Shown here: positions 22,735 to 28,501 of the stretch, piece by piece
Layout: each line of letters begins with the position of its first letter
Position numbering within the stretch: position 1 is the first letter of the stretch
Assembly (NCBI GenBank): GCA_002320455.1
Contig: DCKU01000089.1
Coordinates: forward strand, 1 to 28,501
Direction of reading: 5' to 3'
Length of the DNA stretch: 28,501 bases
Source of the DNA: Salinisphaera sp. UBA1666
GTDB taxonomy: Bacteria; Pseudomonadota; Gammaproteobacteria; Nevskiales; Salinisphaeraceae
Made by a program: the position numbers and the translations under genes
Notes under the pieces: generated by a model
The model's database searches: none
What the model saw: only the letters and a program-made list of their open reading frames with translations
What the model was told of the DNA's origin: nothing

Positions 22735-24429
22735 CTAACTCGCCAGCGCCGTGAGCCCGCCGCGCTGGCCGGTGTCGTCGGTCTCGCGCGAGAGGTTGAT
22801 GGCACTGATGATGGCCTTGATCGAGGCCGAGAGCGTGTCGGCATCCTCAGCCACGGCCGGCACGCGCACGGTGCCGGACTTGATCTGCACGAAGGCGATG
22901 GCATCGGCGTCAGAGCCGGCCGAGACCGCCTGTTCGGCATAGTCGGCGATCATCAGCTCGTCGCCGGTGCGTGCATTCCAGGCCGCTACGAACGCGGACA
23001 GCGGACCGTTGCCCTCGCCCTCGAGGGTGAATTCGGTGCCGTTTTCAGACACGGTCACCGAGATCTTCTGGCCTTCGCCGGCGCGGCGCACGCTGTAGTC
23101 CACCAGTGAGACCGGTGCCTGGCGGTCGAAGTGGGTGAACAGCAGATCACGAATCTCGGGTGAGCCCAGCTCGCCGGTAATTTTTTCGCTGGCCGCCTGC
23201 ACGTGCGGCGCCAACGCCAGCATCATCCATCGCGGTAAGTTGATGCCGTAGTCGCGCTCCAGCAGGAAGGCCATGCCGCCCTTGCCCGACTGGCTGTTCA
23301 CCCGGATGACCGCCTGATAGTCGCGTCCGATATCGCGCGGGTCGATGGCCAGATACGCCACCTGCCAGGGCTCGTCGTCTTTCTGCTTGCGCAGCGACTT
23401 GCGAATCGCGTCCTGGTGGCTGCCCGAGAATGCGGTATAGACCAGTTCCCCCACCCAGGGATGGCGCGGGTGCAGGGCAATACCCGTGCACTCGTGTACC
23501 ACGCGCACGATCTCGTCGGGGTCGGACAGGTCCAGCTCGGGATCGACGCCCATGGAATAGAGATTCATGGCCAGGATGACCATATCCATGTTGCCGGTGC
23601 GCTCGCCGTTGCCCAGCAGCGTACCTTCCACGCGCTCGGCGCCGGCCAGCATCGCCAGCTCGGCGGCGGCCACGGCCCCGCCGCGGTCGTTATGGGTATG
23701 CACCGAGACGATCACCGAATCGCGATTCTTCACGTTCTGGCAGAAGTACTCGATCTGGTCGGCGTGATAATGCGGGCCGACCTGCTCCACGGTGTTGGGC
23801 AGGTTGAAGATGATGCGGTCATCGGGCGTGGGGCCCCAGACATCCATCACCGCCTCACAGATCCGCACCGCGAAATCCATCTCGGTCGTGGAAAAACTCT
23901 CCGGCGAGTATTCCAGGCGCCAGTGCACGCCGGGCCGGGCGTCGGCGTTTTCCTTGACGCGCTTGGCACCGCCCACGGCGATATCGATGATGCCGTCCTG
24001 GCTCATCTCGAACACGCGCTCGCGCTGCACCGTGGAGGTGGAGTTGTAGAGGTGGATGATGGCCTTCTCGACCCCCTCCAGCGATTCGAAGGTCTTGTCG
24101 ATCAGATGATCGCGACACTGGGTGAGGGCCGCGATGGTCACATCATCGGGAATCTGGTTCTCGTCGATCAGCCAGCGCACGAAGTCATAGTCCGGCTGGC
24201 TGGCCGAGGGAAAGCCCACCATGATTTCCTTAACGCCGATATCGACCAGCAGCTTGAACAATTTTTGTTTCTGCTCGACCGTCATCGGCTCTAGCAGGGC
24301 CTGGTTGCCGTCGCGTAGATCCTCGCTCACCCAGATCGGCGCGCGGGTGATTTCCTGATCCGGCCAGGTGCGGGTAAAGCCCGTGACCTTGGGCGCCGGT
24401 GAATACTTGCGATGATCGAATCGAGACAT
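22735..24429 (-). CDS. leuA: 2-isopropylmalate synthase
   Basis: The start at 24429 has AGGAAA 6-7 bases before it. The 564-residue enzyme condenses acetyl-CoA with 2-oxoisovalerate, the first step of leucine synthesis. The TIM-barrel catalytic domain shows EDLRDGNQAL (Arg39, Asp40), HTHNDRGGAV (His244, His246) and GTLLGNGERTGN (Asn280 region), which hold the divalent metal. The C-terminal third (from about 430) is the LeuA dimer/regulatory domain that binds leucine (EGEGNGPLSAFVAAWN). It is of the longer type 2 form. The gene diverges from an Lrp/AsnC regulator gene across 158 bp, so leucine-responsive control is likely. leuB, leuC and leuD are not in the window. Confidence 0.93.
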   Translation of the reverse strand: MSRFDHRKYSPAPKVTGFTRTWPDQEITRAPIWVSEDLRDGNQALLEPMTVEQKQKLFKLLVDIGVKEIMVGFPSASQPDYDFVRWLIDENQIPDDVTIAALTQCRDHLIDKTFESLEGVEKAIIHLYNSTSTVQRERVFEMSQDGIIDIAVGGAKRVKENADARPGVHWRLEYSPESFSTTEMDFAVRICEAVMDVWGPTPDDRIIFNLPNTVEQVGPHYHADQIEYFCQNVKNRDSVIVSVHTHNDRGGAVAAAELAMLAGAERVEGTLLGNGERTGNMDMVILAMNLYSMGVDPELDLSDPDEIVRVVHECTGIALHPRHPWVGELVYTAFSGSHQDAIRKSLRKQKDDEPWQVAYLAIDPRDIGRDYQAVIRVNSQSGKGGMAFLLERDYGINLPRWMMLALAPHVQAASEKITGELGSPEIRDLLFTHFDRQAPVSLVDYSVRRAGEGQKISVTVSENGTEFTLEGEGNGPLSAFVAAWNARTGDELMIADYAEQAVSAGSDADAIAFVQIKSGTVRVPAVAEDADTLSASIKAIISAINLSRETDDTGQRGGLTALAS

Positions 24430-24542
24430 GGTCCGTTTCCTGCTGCAATCCAACACGGCCGCGGGGCCGAATAAACCCCATGATACGCCGGGCGCACCGG
24501 CAGAACATTGCGATATTGTGTCTTTAAACGACTTATCTGTAT

Positions 24543-24578
24543 TTTTATTGCGCTAAAATCGCGCAGCGCGCAATAAAA
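24543..24578. promoter_or_regulatory. 11-bp-arm inverted repeat at the leuA/lrp-like divergent promoter
   Basis: TTTTATTGCGC (24543-24553) and GCGCAATAAAA (24568-24578) are perfect arms around 14 bases. That spacer contains TAAAAT (24554-24559), a good -10 hexamer for the Lrp-like gene, whose ATG is only 9 bp after the right arm. No Shine-Dalgarno is seen in those 9 bases, so binding here would block both promoter and ribosome access. It is a likely autoregulatory operator that may also affect leuA. Confidence 0.65.
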
Positions 24579-24587
24579 TATCTCGCC

Positions 24588-25073
24588 ATGGCCAATAACC
24601 GCCCCGACATCGTTCTGGATCGTTTCGACCGCCAGATCCTCGATATCCTGCAAAGCCAGGGCCGCATCAGTAATCAGGCCCTGGCAGAGGCGGTGAACCT
24701 CTCGCCCTCGCCGTGTCTGCGCCGGGTACGCGCGCTGGAGGCAGCCGGGCTGATTACCGGCTATCGCGCCGAGGTCGATGCCCGGCGGCTGGGCTACGGA
24801 CTGGGCGTGGTGCTGCATATCTCCATGGATCAGCACACCCCCGAACGCTTTGCGAACTTCGAAGCACGGGTGGCCGAGCTGCCAGAGGTCACAGAGTGCC
24901 TGCTGATTACCGGCCAGGAAGCGGACTACCAGCTGCGGATCTGGGCCGTCGACATGGACGACTATCAACGCCTGCTGCTCCAGCACATCACCCGTATCGA
25001 CGGCGTATCCGGCGTCCACAGCAGCTTCGTGCTGCGCCGCGTGTTGCCCGCCCGTGGCCTGCCGGCGCGATAA
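24588..25073 (+). CDS. Lrp/AsnC-family transcriptional regulator
   Basis: The 161-residue protein has the AsnC-type helix-turn-helix (residues 10-60: LDRFDRQILDILQSQGRISNQALAEAVNLSPSPCLRRVRALEAAGLITGY). A RAM/ligand-binding domain follows (about 70-155), with the turn ITGQEADYQLRIWAVDMDDYQ. Such proteins sense amino acids as octamers or dimers. The gene lies opposite leuA and directly behind an 11-bp-arm inverted repeat, so it probably represses itself and adjusts leuA. It is one of several paralogues expected in the genome and need not be global Lrp. Confidence 0.9.
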   Translation: MANNRPDIVLDRFDRQILDILQSQGRISNQALAEAVNLSPSPCLRRVRALEAAGLITGYRAEVDARRLGYGLGVVLHISMDQHTPERFANFEARVAELPEVTECLLITGQEADYQLRIWAVDMDDYQRLLLQHITRIDGVSGVHSSFVLRRVLPARGLPAR

Positions 25074-25176
25074 GCATTCATTCATGCAGACCGGCGCTAT
25101 ATAAGGCGATCGGGTCGGTACGCGCCGCCGCACCGGCCCCACTCTCGTGATGCGGCATCAAGCAAGGAGTGTCGTC

Positions 25177-25317
25177 ATGACCGTCAGAATCGCTGTATTT
25201 CTACTGGCCGTGGCCAGCGTCGTGGGCCTGGCCGGCTGTAACACCGTGGCCGGCGCCGGCAAGGATATTCAGACCGCCGGCGAAGGCATCGAAAAATCGG
25301 CTGAAAACAACCAGTAA
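25177..25317 (+). CDS. Entericidin-like small lipoprotein
   Basis: This 46-codon gene has AAGGAG about 8 bases before the ATG. The product has a short basic start (MTVRIAVF), a hydrophobic core and the lipobox LAGC (Cys21). The mature part is NTVAGAGKDIQTAGEGIEKS and a polar tail, the pattern of EcnA/EcnB entericidins. E. coli EcnB is a small cell-envelope lipoprotein linked to lysis in stationary phase, with EcnA as antidote. Here only one copy is present. The AT-rich CTATATAAG at 25097-25105 could be a sigma-S-like -10 element. A strong terminator follows, so this is a one-gene unit. Confidence 0.85.
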   Translation: MTVRIAVFLLAVASVVGLAGCNTVAGAGKDIQTAGEGIEKSAENNQ

Positions 25318-25326
25318 GCCGTCAGC

Positions 25327-25367
25327 GACACTGCGGGGCAGCGCGCCTGCCCCGGCGGTGTCTTATT
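25327..25367 (+). terminator. Intrinsic terminator of the entericidin-like gene
   Basis: GACAC/GTGTC outer arms and GGGGCAG/CTGCCCC inner arms with a small loop form a strong stem, followed by TTATT. It ends 10-50 bases after the stop codon of the entericidin-like gene. Confidence 0.7.
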
Positions 25368-25426
25368 CATGGGTTGATAGCCGCTGGCCGATATAAAACA
25401 GGCAGGGAAGGCATCGATTTTCGGAT

Positions 25427-25449
25427 TTTAGTGTATAGTACATACTAAA
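25427..25449. promoter_or_regulatory. 23-bp imperfect palindrome upstream of the second DHA2 pump gene
   Basis: TTTAGT (25427-25432) and ACTAAA (25444-25449) are the outer arms. Further pairs inside give 9 of 11 matching positions about the centre at 25438. The sequence TATAGT (25434-25439) inside it could be a -10 hexamer, so a repressor bound here would block transcription. It lies 30 bp before the pump ATG. The regulator (MarR or TetR type by size) is not next to it. Confidence 0.5.
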
Positions 25450-25478
25450 CTCCGTTCGCTGTCTGGCTCTGGTGGCTC

Positions 25479-27080
25479 ATGACCCAGGTCGAGGCCATGT
25501 TCGAGCGCTACGGGCCCCGATATCGGTTGTATGTGACGATCACCGTATTGCTGGGCCTGGTGGCGCTCGGCATGTCGATTACGATCGTCAACGTCGCGAC
25601 GCCTTATATTAAAGGCGCGTTCGGCATGAGTGCCTCTCAGGTGCAGTGGTTGTCGACGGGATTCCTGGCGGCCACGACGGTCACGCTGCTCATCTCGCCC
25701 TGGTTGATGAGCGCCTTCGGTCAGCGCCGAACGTATGTCGGCTTGCTGCTGATGTTCATTGCGGCCTCGTTGCTGGGCGGTTGGTCCGAAGGCATGGGCA
25801 TGGTGATCGCCGCGCGCGTGGTGCAGGGCGCGATGACCGGGATCATACGCCCGGTGGCTCTGGAAGCCTTGTTCATGGTCTATCCGCCCGACAAACGCGG
25901 CCTGGCGACAGCGATCTATGGCATGAGTCTGGGCCTGCCGCTGACGCTGGCCAGCGTGGTGGGCGGCTATCTGGTCCACGATTTCTCCTGGCGCTACGTG
26001 TTTTTCATCGTGCTGCCGGTGTGTGTCGTGGCGATCATCATGGGGCTGGCATTCCTGCCCGGGCGCGAGGACACCGGTCCGAAACCCAAGCTGGATTGGA
26101 TCGGGGCCAGCGTGTTGTTCGTGGCCATCTTCGCGGCCCTGGCGGCGATCGCCAACGGCCAGCGCTGGACCTGGAGCAGCGCGGGCATTCTCTGGCTGGA
26201 AGCGATCACGGTGTTGGGCACCGTGTTTTTCATCTGGTGGGAGCCGCGCCAGGAACGCCCGATTCTTGATCTGGATATCTTCAAGACCAAGGAGTTTCTG
26301 GCCGGATCCATCGTGCTGTTTCTCTTTGGCGGCGCGTTCTACGGCGTGATGTATCTATTGCCGCAGTTCATGGACGCCATTCTGGGTTATAGCCCGATCA
26401 CCTCCGGCATTTTGTTTACGCCCTCGACCCTGGTCCTGGCGGTGCTGGTGCCGCTGGTCGGCAAGTATTCCGATCGTATCGCCCCGCACTGGATTACGGT
26501 GCCGGCCCTGATCGTCACCGCCTATGCCACCTGGCGCTTTTCGCTGGTCGATTGGAACAGCTCGTTCTTTTACCTGGCCCTGTCGATGGCGCTGGTGGCC
26601 GTGGGCATGGCCACGGTACCGCCGCCGACGCTGTCGCGCTCGATCGCGGCGCTACCGCAGCGGCTGATCGGTTACGGCTCGGGCGCCATCAATTTTGCGC
26701 TGCAGCTGGGCGGTGCGTTCGGCACAGTCTTTCTGGTGGCGTTTCTCGATCGACGCACCGCGCTGCATAGCGCCCAGCTCACCCACCAGGGCCTGACGCC
26801 GGGCAACCCGATCGCCCTGGAGGCCGCACGCCAGTACGGCGAGATCGCGACCCGCACGGGTACATCCGAGGTCTATCAACAAGCCGCCGGCCAGGTCTTG
26901 CTGTCTCGGGTTGATGCCACCTGGGCCACGATTTATGCCTATCAGGACGGGTTTCTGGTTGTGGCCGTTGGCCTGGCGCTGGTGGTGGTGCCGTCTTATC
27001 TGCTGTCGCGCTGGGGGCTGTCCAGGGCCCGCAGTGATGCGCAGCGCGCGCCGGCCAGCCCCCAGCCCGACGGCTCCTAA
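25479..27080 (+). CDS. DHA2-family (EmrB-like) drug:H+ antiporter, second copy
   Basis: The 533-residue protein has 14 predicted membrane segments. It shows the DHA2 features: IVNVATPYIKGAFGMSASQVQWLSTGFLAATTVTLL (motif D1-like), MSAFGQRRTYVGLLLMFIAASLLGG (motif A), and GMSLGLPLTLASVVGGYLVHDFSWRYVFFIVLP (motif C-like region and the conserved WR-F). It is closer to canonical EmrB than the pump at 12-13.6 kb. It should export hydrophobic or anionic drugs with the HlyD-type adaptor encoded 11 bp downstream. A 23-bp palindrome is present before the gene, but its regulator is not in the window. Confidence 0.92.
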   Translation: MTQVEAMFERYGPRYRLYVTITVLLGLVALGMSITIVNVATPYIKGAFGMSASQVQWLSTGFLAATTVTLLISPWLMSAFGQRRTYVGLLLMFIAASLLGGWSEGMGMVIAARVVQGAMTGIIRPVALEALFMVYPPDKRGLATAIYGMSLGLPLTLASVVGGYLVHDFSWRYVFFIVLPVCVVAIIMGLAFLPGREDTGPKPKLDWIGASVLFVAIFAALAAIANGQRWTWSSAGILWLEAITVLGTVFFIWWEPRQERPILDLDIFKTKEFLAGSIVLFLFGGAFYGVMYLLPQFMDAILGYSPITSGILFTPSTLVLAVLVPLVGKYSDRIAPHWITVPALIVTAYATWRFSLVDWNSSFFYLALSMALVAVGMATVPPPTLSRSIAALPQRLIGYGSGAINFALQLGGAFGTVFLVAFLDRRTALHSAQLTHQGLTPGNPIALEAARQYGEIATRTGTSEVYQQAAGQVLLSRVDATWATIYAYQDGFLVVAVGLALVVVPSYLLSRWGLSRARSDAQRAPASPQPDGS

Positions 27081-27091
27081 CCGATATTGTT

Positions 27092-28414
27092 ATGACTGAC
27101 GCCAATACCGAATCTGTATCCGAGTCCAAGCGCGACGCCCCCGCGCCCCGATGGCTGATCCGTCTGGCGATCGTGCTCGGCGCAATACTGGTGCTGGCCT
27201 GGCTGGTCGTCTGGCTGCATCACCGCCTGACCCATGTATCCGAAAACGATGCCCGGATCGCCTCGCACGTGATCACGGTCTCGTCGCGTCTTCCCGGTCG
27301 GGTGAGCGGTTTCGATCTCATCCAGGGTGACCATCTCCGCGAGAACGAAACGATCGCCCAGCTCTACAGCGAGCCCGATACGCTACAACGCGACAAGCTG
27401 AAAGCGCGAGTCGAAAACATTCAGACCGAGCTGGCCCTGGCCCGGCAGCAGATCGGTGGCGGCGTGGCGTCGGCCAAGGCACGGCTGGCGGCCGACCAAT
27501 CGGCGCGAGCCGCTGCGAAGGCGCGTATGGACAAAGCCCACAACAATTACGTGCGGGCCCAGAACCTGTACGAGGCCAAGGGCGGCACCGAGAAACAACG
27601 CGATATCTATCGCTACGACTATGAATCGGCACAGGCCGACTATCGACGCGCGCAAAGCCAGGTGAAACAGGACCAGGTGATGATCGCCAACGCCAAGACC
27701 GGTCTGCTGGCCGGTGGTCAGGTAGGCAACCCGGATGTATTGAAGTCGCAGCTGGCCATCGCCCGGGCCGAGTTGGCTCATCAGCAGAACATGATCGACG
27801 ACCTGACGGTGGCCAGCCCGATCCACGGCGTGGTTGATCAGACGTTCATCGAGCAGGCCGAGTATATTTCTGCCGGCCAGCCGATCGTCATGATGCATGA
27901 CCCCGCCGATGTCTGGGTCGAGGCCAATATCAAGGAAACCGCCGTGGGGGATCTGGCGGTCGGCCAGCCGGTCAAAATTACGGTCGATGCCCGGCCGGAT
28001 ACGGCCTATCACGGGCATATCCAGGTGATTGGCGGTGCCGCGACCAACCAGTTCGCCCTGCTGCCCGACCCTAACCCGTCGGGCAACTTCACCAAGATCA
28101 CCCAGCGTATTCCGGTACGCATCGCCATTGATCACGGGCCCAAGCGCCAGGTTTCGCCCGGCATGATGGTCGAAGTGGATATTGATATCACCGGCGATGG
28201 CACCACCGATGCCAACCAGCAACAGGCCCCGATCCGCACCCGCGCCGACGAGCTCGGGCAGCGCGCTTCGGCACAGACGCCTTCGTCGCCCACCGATCCC
28301 GCCAGCGCCCGCTCGCGCCGGGCGGCAACGCCGGCCAATGACGCCGCACCGCATCGCCCCGAGCTCGCCCTGGCCCCGGCGGCAGCTTTAGCGCGCGAGG
28401 CGGCTCGGCCGTAG
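27092..28414 (+). CDS. HlyD/EmrA-type membrane fusion protein, second copy
   Basis: The 440-residue adaptor has a cytoplasmic N-terminal stretch (1-20), one membrane anchor (LIRLAIVLGAILVLAWLVVWL, about 22-42) and the lipoyl half VSSRLPGRVSGFDLIQGDHL. A long helical hairpin (about 90-225) precedes the second half, DDLTVASPIHGVVDQTFIEQAEYIS. The barrel contains the adaptor-typical PDPNPSGNFTKITQRIPVRI. Unlike the first copy it ends in a 65-residue tail rich in Ala, Pro, Arg and Gln, probably disordered. It follows the pump gene by 11 bp in one operon; no outer-membrane channel gene follows before the window ends. Confidence 0.92.
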   Translation: MTDANTESVSESKRDAPAPRWLIRLAIVLGAILVLAWLVVWLHHRLTHVSENDARIASHVITVSSRLPGRVSGFDLIQGDHLRENETIAQLYSEPDTLQRDKLKARVENIQTELALARQQIGGGVASAKARLAADQSARAAAKARMDKAHNNYVRAQNLYEAKGGTEKQRDIYRYDYESAQADYRRAQSQVKQDQVMIANAKTGLLAGGQVGNPDVLKSQLAIARAELAHQQNMIDDLTVASPIHGVVDQTFIEQAEYISAGQPIVMMHDPADVWVEANIKETAVGDLAVGQPVKITVDARPDTAYHGHIQVIGGAATNQFALLPDPNPSGNFTKITQRIPVRIAIDHGPKRQVSPGMMVEVDIDITGDGTTDANQQQAPIRTRADELGQRASAQTPSSPTDPASARSRRAATPANDAAPHRPELALAPAAALAREAARP

Positions 28415-28417
28415 GGT

Positions 28418-28437
28418 TCGCCCGGCCGGCCGGGCGA
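28418..28437. terminator. 20-bp uninterrupted GC palindrome after the second adaptor gene
   Basis: TCGCCCGGCC directly followed by GGCCGGGCGA is a perfect palindrome, and 3 more pairs extend it to 28415-28440. It begins right after the adaptor stop codon. No T tract follows. The region from here to 28501 shows no gene. Confidence 0.45.
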
Positions 28438-28501
28438 GCCGCTGCACACCGAAGGCAGATTAGCCCTAGGGGCTGTGGCCGTTTCGTACGAGTCCGCGCC
28501 A

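Noticed and set aside
23416..24294. Long open frame (292 codons) on the plus strand opposite leuA
   Set aside because: It is antisense to the well-supported leuA, its His/Gly/Val-rich product has no recognisable domain, and such frames are expected in GC-rich DNA.
1..28501. CRISPR array, tRNA, rRNA, insertion sequence or known riboswitch
   Set aside because: I looked for spaced direct repeats, cloverleaf patterns, transposase motifs and conserved leader structures and found none that I could support.

Overview
The window looks like chromosomal DNA from a GC-rich gammaproteobacterium. The grounds are the codon use, the gene families present (GlpD, Pit with its DUF47 partner, YihY, YiiX-like, EmrAB-like pumps, entericidin, Lrp beside leuA) and the dense, mostly short intergenic gaps. 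A halophilic genus such as Salinisphaera would fit, but that is a guess from protein flavour; there is no rRNA or other marker. I see no tRNA, rRNA, CRISPR array, transposase or integrase. No stretch above 300 bases lacks a gene.

Positions 1-3.7 kb form a small accessory island. It holds the 3' part of a PD-(D/E)XK-like nuclease gene. Next comes a tightly coupled three-gene toxin-antitoxin operon: a HigB-type RNase, a HigA antitoxin fused to an ImmA/IrrE metalloprotease domain, and a VapC/FitB-type PIN RNase. On the opposite strand is a MntA/HepT pair whose HepT has lost the catalytic histidine and ends abnormally at an 11-base G tract. Several of these units carry candidate operator dyads. 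The rest of the window is mostly metabolic, envelope and transport genes.

Positions 3.7-8.7 kb (minus strand) hold glpD, then a cell-wall operon of three genes joined by ATGA overlaps (exported M23 peptidase, lipoprotein, T4-type lysozyme without a signal peptide), then a LysR regulator. The LysR gene diverges from an SDR oxidoreductase, which is followed by a small membrane protein and a dienelactone-hydrolase-like enzyme.

Positions 10.9-14.0 kb (minus strand) are a marR-DHA2 pump-HlyD adaptor operon. A 19-bp perfect-arm dyad lies upstream, shared with a divergent metallo-beta-lactamase-fold hydrolase. A beta-hydroxyacid dehydrogenase and a DUF47-Pit phosphate transport pair follow, and Pit converges on a YihY/BrkB membrane protein.

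Positions 19.4-25.3 kb hold a YiiX-like papain-fold hydrolase divergent from a DUF1624 membrane acyltransferase-like protein, then a threonine-synthase-like PLP enzyme that converges on leuA. leuA diverges from an Lrp/AsnC regulator, with an 11-bp-arm inverted repeat just before the regulator's start codon. An entericidin-like lipoprotein of 46 residues with a good terminator follows.

Positions 25.4-28.4 kb carry a second DHA2 pump-HlyD adaptor operon behind a 23-bp imperfect palindrome, with no regulator gene of its own in view. The most unusual parts are the coupled HigB/HigA-ImmA/VapC cassette, the decayed HepT beside an intact MntA, the lipoprotein-lysozyme cassette and the leuA/Lrp operator.
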